Shown here: positions 53,871 through 64,000 of the stretch, piece after piece
How the letters are laid out: each line of letters starts with the position of its first letter
Position numbering within the stretch: position 1 is the stretch's first letter
Origin: Okapia johnstoni
Lineage: Eukaryota > Chordata > Mammalia > Artiodactyla > Giraffidae
Direction: 5' to 3'
NCBI GenBank assembly: GCA_024291935.2
Contig: CM044305.1
Coordinates: forward strand, 90,822,397 to 90,886,396
Length of the DNA: 64,000 nucleotides
The notes under the pieces: model-generated
What the model was told of the DNA's origin: nothing
Databases searched by the model: none
What the model saw: the letters and a program-made list of their open reading frames with translations, nothing else
Made by a program: the position numbers and the translations under genes

Positions 53871-53987
53871 AATAGCAGTAAGCCCTGCTAACTTCCCTAT
53901 CAGTGCCAGGCATTTAGGGCAGCAGGTGCTGTAATGACCAAAGAAGCCAATATTTGTTCATTATTTGAATTTCATATTAGTCCTGGG

Positions 53988-54278
53988 CTGTACTGTCCAT
54001 TTACAGAAGCCACTGACCACCTGTGGTTACTGAGCACTTGAAATGTTGCTAGTCCAAATTGAGGAGACATGTCTGATTTCAAACATTTGGAACAAAAGGA
54101 AAGAACTTCACAAATAATATTGATTATATGCTGAAATGATGATATTTGAGGCATACTAGTTTAAACTAAATGTGCTATTGAAATTTTTTTACCTATTTCT
54201 TTTTACTTTTTAAACATGGCTCCTAGAAAATTTAAAATATCTGTGTGGGTTGTATTGTATTTCTGTTGGTCATCACTG
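53988..54278. mobile_element. hAT-group non-autonomous element
   Basis: ctgtactgtccatttacaga and ttctgttggtcatcactg are its worn inverted ends. The interior has tactgagcacttgaaatgtt, atgctgaaatgatgatattt and ctcctagaaaatttaaaat. Flanks gtcctggg (53980-53987) and gtccaggg (54279-54286) match at 7 of 8, fitting an 8-bp duplication. Confidence 0.72.
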
Positions 54279-54384
54279 GTCCAGGGGTTCTTAACAAGGA
54301 GTTAACTTAGAAGGGCCATGGCGTGAGATTTAGGATGTTCTGAAATCCCCTGAACATCTGTGCAAAATCTTTGTGCATGGGTAT

Positions 54385-55145
54385 GCATTAGTTATTTATT
54401 GCTGTGTAACAAGTTATATCCATATTTGTGCTGTGCTTGGTTGCTCAGTCATGTCTGACTCTTTGTGACCCCATGGACTGTAGCCTGCCAGGCTCCTCTG
54501 TCCGTGGAATTCTCTAGGCAAGGATACTGGAGTGGGTTGCCATGCCCTCCTCCAGGGGATCTTCTCAACCCAGGGATCGAACCCAGGTCTCCTGTTTGCA
54601 GGCAGATTCTTTACCAGCTGAGCCACCAGGGAAGCCCTATATCCATATTTAGCAGCTTAAAAAGCCAACAACTTATTATCACATGATTCTATGTGTCAGA
54701 AACACAGGTGTGGCTTAGGTTCTTTCATAGGCTGCAACCAAGTATTGGCCAGTGCTGCATTCATCTCAGGGCTTGTCTGCTTCTACAGTCACTCACATGA
54801 CTGTTGGCAAGTCTCAGTTCCTTGCTAGCTACTGTCCAGAGACATTCCTTTTTTGCCATGTGAATTTCTCCATAGTGTATCTTGCAACATGGCAGTTGGC
54901 TTCTTCAGTGAGTGAGCAAGAGAGTGAGCAGGAAGATGGAAGCAACAGTCCTTTATTATCATTATTGTGGGAAAATATATATAAGGAAGCCGCAATCTAT
55001 TTTTAACCTAATCCCACCACTTTTGTCATATCCTACTCATTAGAAACAAATCACGAAGTTCAGCCTTCACTCAAGGGAAACAGTTACTGAAGGATGTGAC
55101 TATCAAGGGATTATTGGGAGCCATCAGAGAGGTTGCCTATCACAG
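54385..55145 (+). repeat. Old mammalian interspersed repeat split by a Bov-tA
   Basis: ttatttattgctgtgtaaca, then after the SINE aacttattatcacatgattc, gcattcatctcagggcttgt, gccatgtgaatttctccata and gattattgggagccatcaga. A widespread old repeat, probably of DNA-transposon or LTR origin, which I cannot name with confidence. Confidence 0.5.
54428..54637 (-). mobile_element. Bov-tA SINE, complete
   Basis: Antisense copy with all parts, ending ccaccagggaagccc. Perfect 13-bp duplication tatatccatattt at 54415-54427 and 54638-54650. Confidence 0.96.
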
Positions 55146-55149
55146 TGTA

Positions 55150-56390
55150 TATATGCTATTTTTTTATAGAGAAATCTAAGCCTTCATATGATTTGCAAAG
55201 AAATCTTATACCACCCTCAACACTCCCTCTTGCCCCTAGACAGTTTAAGAACTAGTTTGGAGGAAATTGAAATGGAGATTTTGACTAAGGAAGAGATTTT
55301 GTTCCAAAATTTCAAAATTAAATATAAGATCTAACCTCTTTCTCAGGTTTAAAAAATTGTAAGGAAAGGGACCCATGTAGGATTAAAAACTCAAAGTTTA
55401 CTTAAGTGAAATGTTTGCAAGGTCTGTTCCACATCCCCCTACCCCCAGGCCCATTAGATTTTCTGAGCTGCTAATATTATGCGTTCCTCCTGTGGGAATT
55501 CACCTCTCAGAAAGGCCTGGTAGATAGCTCTGTGGTATCCTGTGACAATAGATTTAAGATGCAAATATAGATTGCCCTAGGTCAGATGGTTTTACAGTGT
55601 CTGGAGGAGCTCAGTTTCTCCCCACAACCTCTCAGGCAGGGTTCTCTATACTCCAGGAGCCAGCAGGCCTCTGGAGAAGGTTTCCTGAGGCCTTAGTTGA
55701 GCCAAATCCTTTTGGCCCCATGACTTAGTCTTGCCAGAGTTATGTTTCCAATCCAATTAGCTCCTACTGTAGGGAGGGTATTGGTTTCTCTTCACTTACA
55801 CAGCCTTGCTTTTGTCAACCTCTCCTTTTGGTTCTAAGAACTGAGTGTGTGAACCCCTCTTAGAGCTGAGAATGCCCAGCCTCCATATTCTGCCAGCAAG
55901 TGGAAGTGAAAGCCTGTGCTGGGCCAGATATGCTGTTATTCTTGGAAAATAGTTTTTGGAATCAGCAGTCGAATCCTCCCTCTCTATAATAAGGGCTGAG
56001 CAGACGGGAGAGGCAGATCTCCAGACATGCGCATTTGTGAGCGCTCAGGGGACGGGGGCAGAAGAGAAAAAGACCATGCCATTTGAGCAAATGTGTTTTT
56101 TCTTCTTCATGGCCCTTGAAATGAATCTCCATCTGTTTCTCTGAGGAAAATTCATGTCTGTTAGGACTCGTAGGAAACACCAATTCTAATAAGCTCTCTA
56201 TTCACTGCCCTTGCACCTGTCTTCCAGTTTCCAGGCAATTTAAGGATTCTACAAGGTGTTTATTGGCCTGATTCTTGTCACAAGGACTGGTGATAGGAGG
56301 GGTTAGAAATAAGAAGTCAGGGACTCTAAGATGAAGGAAGCTTTAGACTGTAACTTGGCAGATGTGATTTTGTTTTTGATCCTACTCATG
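55150..56390. other. Unrecognised sequence
   Basis: About 1.2 kb with no named repeat. A small CpG cluster at 56000-56060 includes catgcgcat and gagcgctcag. Frames are at most 73 codons. Confidence 0.42.
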
Positions 56391-56394
56391 GGCT

Positions 56395-56560
56395 AGGACC
56401 AAGAGCGCCCTGGACTGGGGCCAGGAGGCCCTAGGCTCTAGAACAATCCCAAGGTCCCTCACCCCAGGGCCTTACTTTCCCCCTCTATTAGCTGAGGGGA
56501 CTGGACTAGTTGACTTCAAGGGCCTGCCTGCTCTGCCCCTGGCTGTAGCACGTAGAGGAG
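56395..56560 (+). mobile_element. MIR SINE
   Basis: agcgccctggactggggcca, cccagggccttactttcccc and gaggggactggactagttga are sense MIR blocks of the type ending in ...ctaaaggcccttcc. Confidence 0.5.
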
Positions 56561-57210
56561 GACAGGCTGAGAATAAGGTGCCTGGGTTTGAGAGGCATTA
56601 GGGCACTTCCTCCAAGACCTGCCAGACTCTTGCTGGATCATAGCCCTGAGTCCCATACCTGCGCTACCCTGATCCACAATAAAAAAAACCCTTGTGGGGC
56701 CTCAGGCAGGAGATCAACACTTCCTGGGAGCTCAAACAGGGCCATCAAATTCCTTTCCCTTTGAAATCTAGCATCTAACAGTGAGTAGGCCCCTCATCAT
56801 CTCACTGAGCCTTTTTTTCCACTCTCGCTCCCAAATCTCAGTAGTTACAAGGAATGTTCAGTGGGTTTGGAATTATTACAAATAAAAAATGCCAGAAGAT
56901 TTTTGGATCAGAATCACTAAGCTCTGCAGCTTCCGGAAACGTCTTAGAGAAGAAGAATGTGGAAGCGCATGAAACCAAGCCTGGCTGGCTGCCGGCTCCG
57001 AAGCCTTCGGTTTCATCTGGACTTACAGGGATGTGATGGATGGCGCCTCTGAGGATGTCAGGTTCTGGTACTCCACCTTGCCTTTTTAGAGCTTAAGGTC
57101 AAAAGCAAAATGGGACCCTCAGAAGTCCTTTGGGCTGAGCTGCATTGGCGGACGGACTCCATCCCACCTGGGAGAAGAGCTTCTGGAAGGGCCTGGGCCA
57201 GACCACGTGA
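56561..57210. other. No recognisable gene or repeat
   Basis: Ordinary sequence upstream of the BovB. Confidence 0.38.
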
Positions 57211-57503
57211 GAAGATCTGTGACTCCCTCCTTCAGGGCACAGACCAGGCCTAAAAGTGTCCTCTGAACCACAGGGGCAGGGCCTATGGACTGCCTGCCAG
57301 CCAGGAAGGGGAACCGGTGACCAGCAGAGGCAAGGGCAGAGGAGGGAGTCTCCACAGAGCTTTCTTGTGTGAGCTGCAGGCTCCTTCTGGTGGCAGGTGG
57401 ATGTCCCACCTCACTGCTGGGCAAAGCGACTCTGTACCTGAAGCTCTCATTTGAATTCAGTGGGTAGCTAGAACTGGAGCAGTGGCTGTGTGGCGCTGGA
57501 GTG

Positions 57504-57670
57504 GCGGCTGTGTGGTGCTGGAGCAGCTGTGAAGAGATACCCCATGTCTAAGGGCAGAGAAGCCCCAGCAAGATGGCAGGTGCTGGAATGGCAGCTGCGT
57601 AGTGCTGGAGTGACTTTGAGGAGATACTCCATGTCCAAGTACAAAGGAGAAGCCCCATCAAGATGGTAGG
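57504..57670 (+). repeat. Two 83-bp tandem units in the BovB 5' region
   Basis: Units at 57504-57586 and 57587-57670 share the order ggctgtgtggtgctgga / cagctgcgtagtgctgga, gagatac, ccatgtc, agaagcccca and caagatggcagg / caagatggtagg. A partial third unit precedes them at 57482-57500. Confidence 0.8.
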
Positions 57671-57727
57671 AGGGGCGAAATCATGTTTAGAATCAAACCT
57701 CATACACGCCAGAGATGCTCAGAGGGC

Positions 57728-58170
57728 TCAAACAAACCTTGTGTGCACACCAGAATACAGAGACCCCACAGAGACTGAGACAGAACTGTTTGAGTGTCTC
57801 CTGCAGAGGTAAGGGTCAGCAGTGGACTGCTGCAGGGGCAGGGGCTCTGGGTGCAGTAGACCTGGGTATGGCATAAGGCCTCTTGGAGGACGTTGCTATT
57901 AACCCCACCACAGAGCTGCCAGAACTTACACAGGACTGGAGAAACAGACTCCTGGAGGACACAAACAGAACTTTGTGTGTACCAGTACCCAGGAGAAAGG
58001 AGCAGTGACCCCACAAGAGACTGACCCAGACTTGCCCATGAGTGTCCAGGAGTCTCGGCAGAGGCGTGGGTCAGCAGTGGCCTGCTGGAGGGTTGGGGCA
58101 CTGAGTGTAGCAGTGCCTGCATGGGACATTTTGAAGGAGGTCTCCATTATCTTCATTACCTCCACCATAG
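57728..58170 (+). repeat. Two about 228-bp units in the BovB 5' region
   Basis: The unit from about 57728 and that from about 57956 share, in order, caaac(a)aaac/aactttgtgtg, gaccccacagagactga / gaccccacaagagactga, ggtcagcagtgg, and the end tattaaccccaccacag / ttcattacctccaccatag. Similarity is moderate, so the duplication is older than this insertion. Confidence 0.65.
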
Positions 58171-58807
58171 TTTGGCCTCAGGTCAAATAACAGGGAGGAA
58201 CACAGCCCCGCCCATCAACAGAAAATTGGATTAAAGATTTACTGAGCATGGCCCTGCCCATCAGAACAAGACCCAGTTTAGCCTCAGTCAGTCTCTCCCA
58301 TCAGGAAGCTTCCAAAGGCCTCTTATTCTTCTCCATCAGAGGGCAGACAGACTGAAAACCACAGGCACAAAAACCTAACCAATCTGATCACATGGACCAC
58401 AGCCTTGTCTAACTCAATGAAACTATGAGCCACGCTGTGTAGGGCCACCCAAGACAGACAGGTCATGGTGGAGAGGTCTGACAAAACGTGGTCCACTGGA
58501 GAAGGGCATGGCAAATCACTTCAGTATTCTTGCCTTGAGAACTCCATGAACAGTATGAAAAGACAAAAAGATAGGACACTGAAGGATGAATATCCCAGGT
58601 TGGTAGATGCCTGATATGCTATTGGAGATCAGTGGAGAAATAATTCCAGAAAGAATGAAGAGACAAAGCCAAAGCAAAAACAACACCCAGTTGTGGATGG
58701 GACTGGTGATGGAAGTAAAGACCAATGCTATAAAGAGCAATATTGCATAGGAACCTGGAGTGTTAGGTCCATGAATCAAGGCAAATTGGAAGTGGTCAAA
58801 CAAGGAG

Positions 58808-58999
58808 ATGGCAAGAGTGAACATTGACATTTTAGGAATCAGGGAACTAAGATGGACTGGAATGGGTGAATTTAACTCAGATGACCATTATATCTACTAC
58901 TGTAGGCAAGAATCCCTTAGAAGAAATGGAGTGCCATCATGGTCAACAAAAGAGTCTGAAATGCAGTACTTGGAGGAAATCTCAAAAATGACAGGATGA
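58808..58999 (+). pseudogene. BovB endonuclease segment 1
   Basis: 63 codons in frame 2. MARVNIDILGIRELRWTGMG holds the catalytic Glu of the AP-endonuclease fold (residue 13), followed by EFNSDDHYIYYC. Upstream of the ATG the element also reads ggaacctggagtgttaggtc, the expected preceding strand. A 1-nt loss at about 58,930 moves the frame. Confidence 0.88.
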
Positions 59000-59232
59000 T
59001 CTCTGTTCGTTTCCAAGGGAAACCATTCAATATCATCGTAATCCAAGTCTATATCCCGACCAGTAATGCTGAAGAAGCTGAAGTTGAACAGTTCTGTGAA
59101 GACCTACAAGACCTTCTAGAATTAAACATCCAAAAAAGATGTCCTTTTCATTATAAAGGACTGGAATACCAAAGTAGGAAGTCAAGAAATACCTGGAGTA
59201 ACGGGCAAATTTGGCCTTGGAGTGCAGAATGA
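58996..59232 (+). pseudogene. BovB endonuclease segment 2
   Basis: 78 codons in frame 1: MISVRFQGKPFNIIVIQVY, then TSNAEEAEVEQFCEDLQDLL. A frameshift near 59,130 puts the catalytic Asp-Trp-Asn box (nucleotides around 59160) out of frame in this product, and its first residue is changed to Lys (aaggactggaat). Confidence 0.85.
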
Positions 59233-59635
59233 AGCAGGGCAAAGGCTAATAGAGTTCTGCCAAGATAACGCACTGGTCATAGCAAACACCCTCTTCCAAC
59301 AACACAAGAGAAGACTCTACACATGGACATCACCAGATGGTCAGTACCGAAATCAGATTGATTATATTCTTTGCAGCCGGAGATGGAGAAGGTCTATACA
59401 ATCAGCAAAAGCAAGACCAGGAGCTGACTATGGCTCAGATCATGAACTCCTTACTGCCAAATTCAGACTTAAATTGAAGAAAGTGGGGAAAACCACTAGA
59501 CCATTCAGGTATGACCTAAATCAAATCCCTTACGATTATACAGTGGAAGTGACAAATAGATTCAAGGGATTAGATCTGATAGAGTGCCTGAAGAACTACG
59601 GACAGAGATTCATGACATTGTACAGGAGGCAGTGA
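59222..59635 (+). pseudogene. BovB endonuclease segment 3 and linker
   Basis: 137 codons in frame 2. NEAGQRLIEFCQDNALVIAN and RNQIDYILCSRRW precede GADYGSDHELL, whose Ser-Asp-His (residues 72-74) is the C-terminal catalytic box of the AP-endonuclease fold and is intact. The linker starts with KFRLKLKKVGKTTRPFRYD. The last 15 or so residues are out of frame after a deletion near 59,583. Confidence 0.9.
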
Positions 59636-60477
59636 TCAAGACCATCCCCAAGAAAAAGAAATGCAAAAAGGCAAAATGGTTGTCTGAGGAGGCCTTACAA
59701 ATAGCTATGAAAAGAAGAGAAGCAAAAGGCAAAGGAGAAAAGGAAAGATATACCAATTTAAATGCAGAGTTCCAAAGAATAGCAAGGAGAGATAAGAAAG
59801 CCTTCCTCAGCGATCAGTGCAAAGAAATAGAGGAAAACAATAGAATGGGAAAGACTAGAGATCTCTTCAAGAAAATTAGAGATACCAAGGGAACTTTTCA
59901 TGCAAAGATGGGCTCAATAAAGGACAGAAATGGTATGGACCTAACAGAAGCAGAAGCTATTAAGAAGAGGTGGCAAGAATACACAGAAGAACTATACAAA
60001 AAAGACCTTCACAACCCAGATAATCACGAAGGTGTGATCACTCTAGAGCCAGACATCCTGGAATGCAAAGTCAAGTGGGCCTTAGGAAGCATCACTATGA
60101 ACAAAGCTAGTGGAGGTGATGGAATTCCAGTTGAGCTATTTCAAATCTTAAAAGATGATGGTGTGGAAGTGCTGCACTCAATATGCCAGCAAACATGGAA
60201 AACTCAGCAGTGGCCACAGGACTGGAAAAGGTCAGTTTTCATTCCAATCCCAAAGAAAGGCAATACCAAAGAATGCTCAAACGGCTGCACAATTGCACAC
60301 ATCTCACACACTAGCAAATTAATGCTCAAAATTCTCCAAGTCAGGCTTCAACAGTACATGAACCGTGAGATTCCAGATGTTCAAGCTGGATTTAGAAAAG
60401 GCAGAGGAACCAGAGATCAAATTGACAACATCCACTGGATCATCAATAAAGCAAGAGAATTCCAGAAAAACATGTAA
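59584..60477 (+). pseudogene. BovB linker and RT N-terminal half
   Basis: 297 codons, the longest open frame in the window. Basic linker (KKKKCKKAKWLSEEALQ; RRDKKAFLSDQCKEIEENN), then RT blocks SGGDGIPVELFQ, SVFIPIPKKGNTKECSN and DVQAGFRKGRGTRDQ. It stops at a TAA (60475-60477); the same frame continues with RT motif A (DYAKAFD, about 60490). The Asn-Tyr-Arg of the second RT block is changed to Asn-Gly-Cys. Confidence 0.92.
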
Positions 60478-60513
60478 TTCTGCTTTACTGACTATGCCAA
60501 AGCCTTTGACTGT

Positions 60514-61191
60514 GTGGATCACAACAAACTGTGGAAAATTCTGAAAGAGATGGGAATACCAGACCACCTGGCCTGTCTTCTGAGAAATCTGTATTCAGGT
60601 CAAGAAGCAAGAGTTAGAACTGGACATGGAACAATATACTGGTTCCAAATTGGGAAAGGAGTACGTCAAGACTGTATATTGTCACCCTGCTTATTTAACT
60701 TATATGCAGAGTACATCATGAGAAATGCTGGACTGGAGGAAGCACAAGCTGGAATCAAGATTGCCAGGAGAAATATTAATAACCTCAGATATGCAGATGA
60801 CACCATTCTTATGGCAGAAAATGAAGAAGAACTAAGGAGCCTCTTGATGAAAGTGAAAGAGGAATGTGAAAAAGCTGGCTTAAAACTCAACATTCAGAAA
60901 ACTAAAATCATGGCATCTGGTCCCATCACTTCACAGCAAATAGATGGGGAAACAGTGGAAACAGGGACAGACTTTATTTTGGGGGGCTCCAAAATCACTG
61001 CAGATGGTGATTGCAACCATGAAATTAAAAGACACTTGCTGCTTGGAAGAAAAGTTATGACCAACCTAGACAGCATATTAAAAAGAAGAGACATTACTTT
61101 GTCAACAAAGGTCCATCTAGTCAAGGCTATGGTTTTTCCAGTAGTCATGTATGGATGTGAGAGTTGGACCATAAAGAAAGCTGAGTGCTGA
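60514..61191 (+). pseudogene. BovB RT catalytic core and C-terminal half
   Basis: 225 codons, same frame as the previous segment with only one stop between. YADD is intact at residues 93-96. The invariant Arg-Gln-Gly of the preceding block is Arg-Gln-Asp (51-53), which should kill activity even without the stops. The frame ends at a TGA (61189-61191) where the BovB at 15.77 kb has CGA, a CpG-type C-to-T change. The C-terminus goes on to about 61,560 with further stops. Confidence 0.92.
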
Positions 61192-61582
61192 AGAATTGAT
61201 GCTTTTGAACTGTGGTGTTGGAGAAGACTCTTGAGAGTCCCTTGGACTGCAGGGAGATCCAACCAGTCCTTCCTAAAGGAAATCAGTCCTGAATATTCAC
61301 TGGAAGGACTGAGGCTGAAGCTGAAACTCCAATACTTTGGCCACCTGATGTGCAGAACTGACTGATTTGAAAAGACCCTGATGCTGGGAAAGATTGAAAG
61401 CGGGAAGAGAAGTGGATGACAGAGGATGAGATGGTTGGATGGCATCACTGACTCAATGAACATGAGTTTGAGTAAGCTCTAGGAGTTGGTGATGGACAAG
61501 GAAGCCTGGCGTTCTGCAGTCCATGGGGTTGCAAAGAGTCAGGCACGACTGAGTGACTGAACTGAACTGAACTGAAGATCTG

Positions 61583-62663
61583 ACAGGCCCTTGGAAAACA
61601 TAAGTACCTTTGTCCTTGTGTCTGTGGCCGGCTCGGAGCACAGGCTTCAGTGGTTCTGGTCAATTTTTGGGAAGCCTAAGCTTTCCCCACAGTTTGGCTC
61701 TTTATAGCCTCATCTTTAGAGGCTCCTCATTCCCCTCCCAAAGTCCTGCTGGGCTGTAACCTGTACACGCACATCCCTGATGGCTTTATAATGAACATAA
61801 GCATTCTGAAAAACCTAGACCATGACTAAGAGTTGACTGGTGACTTCAAGTGGTTTTGACTATCTCCTTCAGGTGACTGTCATGGATAGGCAGCCCTTTG
61901 GGCCTTCCCTCCTGTCCTAGCTAGGGGGTAACGCAAGAGTGACCAATGAGAAAGATGTTAGAAAATACCTAGCAGGACCTGAGCCCCTAAATACAAAAGA
62001 TAGGGGACCAAATTTTTACTGCATTGTCAGGTGGAATCAGACCACTGGCGAGGCTTTTAAAAAGGCTCTTTTAGGAGAAATAAGACAAGAGATGAGGCAG
62101 AATTGATTAAGAACAATGTTTTGCAGTGGTCATGCAGGCTCTCGGCCTTGGTCATTCGTGAGTTTTCAATAATGTTCCCTTCAAAAGGAACATTGATTCT
62201 TGGGATCAAAAGAAGCCAGAGTGTTCAATTCTTCATATCCATCTTATTCTCTTCCTTCTGAAGGTGTCCTCTCAACTTCAAGTGTGAAATGCTTGGAAGA
62301 GGATGAGGAGAGCAAAGGTTCTGAAGCTGTAAGCCTTTTCAAGTGATGCCTCTAAGAGATTCTTTTGATATGAGGACCACTGCCCATTTGAGGCCGAGGA
62401 GAGCTCTCATCCTGACAGGCAGGGTCCTGCGTAAGTCAGGTGACGCTAGGCAGTTACAAAGGCCTAAGAGAGCTGACAGCTTCCTACTCTCATGGGGCAA
62501 ACCACAGTGCTCTCTTCCCCACCAAAAATTTGGTAGTTCTTTTTTCAAAACCCTCTAGTGGATGTGTCAAGCCATTTAAAAGACTTTCCTGTCCATTTCC
62601 CTATGTGAGCCTCAGGACAAGCCTGACAGTAAGAAGTACAGGGCTTAAAGTAATACTTGACAT
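61583..62663. other. Unrecognised sequence
   Basis: About 1.1 kb with no named repeat; opposed frames of 70-85 codons at 62339-62697 without known motifs. Confidence 0.4.
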
Positions 62664-62845
62664 TCTTTTTCCCCCAGTTTTATTGAGTTCTAGTTGACCT
62701 ATAACACTGCTTAGTTTAAGGTGTACAGTGTGATGAATATATGTATAGATAAATGAGTGATCACAATAAGTTTAGGTAACATCCATCAACTCCTAAAGTT
62801 ACATTTTTCTCCCTTATGAGAACTTTTAAAATCTACCAAAATGTT
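62664..62845 (-). mobile_element. L1 3' end, old
   Basis: cagttttattgagttctagt, gtttaaggtgtacagtgtga, cacaataagtttaggtaaca and ttctcccttatgagaact are antisense L1 3' UTR landmarks. Confidence 0.7.
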
Positions 62846-64000
62846 TTTATTGATACTCTTTGGCTGACCTGATGATAGGCAGTGAAAATTTGCTAACTAA
62901 AACTTTTTCAGTTTTCTAGGTTTCTCAAAGCCAGGTGAGGGACCCATGCTGGGGAATCATAGATTTTTTTATGATCCAGTGAGGTAGGACTAAAGGGGCA
63001 TCTGAAATCACAGGGACTTAGCTCATCAATACTAGATATAACCATTTTGATGGCACAGGGAATACCAAAGTTTATCAGCAACTTTAAGGAACTAAAAGAG
63101 ATGGAAGTTTACCCTTGGAAGGAGGGGTGTGGCAATATATTTCAGACAGATTCTAATTTGTTAGGAGGCAGAACTGTGTTTTAAATATTCATTATAATGG
63201 AAAGACAACCTTTAACTAGCAGCTTCTAGACTAAAAAAGTTATAATGTGGTAAACTATAATTATAGATTTGGCAAAACTAAATAAGCCATTTTTGTTTTG
63301 TGTATGTATATACACAGCTTCCTGATATTCCCAGAATTAAAATACAGTGAAACAGACTGAAGGAAGGCATATGGAGAAAGCATTGACTCTTTGATGGTTG
63401 AGGATTCTGATCACTCTAAATAGGGCATAAGGAGAAGTTTACACAGCCTCATGGCCATTTGGAAGTAGCCGTATTTTTGGTGTTGTTCCTAAACAATACT
63501 TCTGCCCTCTAGTAGTTTTGCAACTGTAACCATAAACAAGTTCTAGAAAACTGTGGGAGAATAAAACTTTCTTGTTGGTAAAATGGCAGAACACAAGATG
63601 ATCTTATTCCAAGTTAAGCATGCCCTAGGTTACTGATACATGCTCCATCAGTAGCAGGTCAGACTTGAAGCTTATGGTCAATGTTCCATTTGGCTGGTGC
63701 TTGGTGGCCTCGCTGTATAGATGTGGGAATCTGTGGTACTGTTGTCTGAGGGAAAGTGAACAGTTTCCACATTATCTGCCAGGGATGCGGCCACTCAAAC
63801 TGATGTTCATGCCACAAACATCTATGGTGCTGCCATGTGTAAGAGGTGGACCTCAGTGCAGTGGCAGAACCCAGGCTAACTGATTTTATTGACTGCAAGC
63901 CTAAGACACATTTTTATTTGGAATTCTCAATGCCCTAGAAGCTTCTCCTGTTGGCAGTGTGGTGTTGGGGGAGGCTATAGGGGAAGGGTGTACATTTTTT
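62846..64000. other. Unrecognised sequence to the window end
   Basis: No named repeat. Around 63659-63898 two opposed frames of 72 and 79 codons overlap. The minus-strand reading might be a worn gene remnant, but I cannot match it to a family. Confidence 0.38.

Larger units (their letters stand above)
57220..61573 (+). mobile_element. BovB LINE, nearly complete, inactive
   Basis: Runs from a repetitive GC-rich 5' region through endonuclease and reverse transcriptase to the (ACTGA)n end. It is certain from about 57480 on. The start near 57220 is inferred from a 9-bp direct repeat, gaagatctg, at 57211-57219 and 61574-61582. BovB is an RTE-clade non-LTR retrotransposon that nicks DNA and reverse-transcribes its RNA in place. 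This copy has at least three frameshifts and two in-frame stops. Confidence 0.93.

Noticed and set aside
1268..54637. A CRISPR-like or other regularly spaced repeat array formed by the many similar SINE copies
   Set aside because: Spacing is irregular, both orientations occur, and each copy has its own target duplication, which fits retrotransposition.
60894..61463. 189-codon minus-strand frame
   Set aside because: Antisense shadow of the BovB C-terminal region. The same shadow appears opposite the other BovB copies.
63659..63898. Possible gene remnant on the minus strand near the window end
   Set aside because: 79 codons open with some plausible residues, but no family match I can defend and two frames compete.

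Overview
The window reads as nuclear DNA of a pecoran ruminant, most likely a bovid (cattle, sheep, goat or antelope). The evidence is its repeats: many tRNA-derived Bov-tA and BOV-A2 SINEs ending in the same tail as BovB, four copies of the BovB LINE, CHR-type tRNA-Glu SINEs of cetartiodactyls, and young ruminant-type L1 3' ends. MIR, L2, old L1M and hAT/mariner remnants form the older layer. I found no host protein-coding gene or functional RNA gene. Nearly all open frames are short, and the long ones with recognisable sequence belong to retrotransposons. The DNA could be intergenic or lie inside a very large intron; the sequence alone does not say which.

Layout. 1-9 kb: mostly unrecognised sequence with a BOV-A2, three CHR SINEs, a hAT remnant with an 8-bp duplication, MIRs, and a 37-bp SINE head at 7115. 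9-21 kb: dense repeats, including a twin-primed L1 inside a MIR (11.6-12.3 kb), a nested LTR-like element (12.6-13.1 kb), a BovB 3' end on the minus strand (15.4-16.0 kb), old L1 blocks, and a three-headed Bov-tA array (20.0-20.5 kb). 21-26 kb: mainly unrecognised, with a miniature mariner at 21.97 kb. 26.1-31 kb: a deep nest in which one old repeat is split by a Bov-tA, a small L1 insertion with a candidate 3' transduction, a CHR SINE, a 2.1-kb BovB, an L1 fragment and another Bov-tA. 31-34 kb and 37-41 kb: the emptiest parts. 34.3-37.1 kb: old L1 DNA carrying SINEs and a full-length 5S rRNA retropseudogene. 41-49 kb: SINEs, MIRs, an L1 3' end and a BovB RT fragment (45.5-46.5 kb). 49.7-53.3 kb: a 3.6-kb 5'-truncated young-type L1 on the minus strand. 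53.3-55.1 kb: older elements. 57.2-61.6 kb: a nearly complete BovB with a repetitive 5' region, endonuclease and reverse transcriptase, broken by frameshifts and stops. 61.6-64 kb: little recognisable.

How the parts relate. The active machineries represented are L1 and BovB. BovB reverse transcriptase is the established driver of Bov-tA/BOV-A2, and the shared tail is visible here in both families. Most insertions can be given exact target-site duplications, so much of the insertion history can be read directly. Repeat subfamily names come from memory of consensus sequences and need RepeatMasker for exact assignment.
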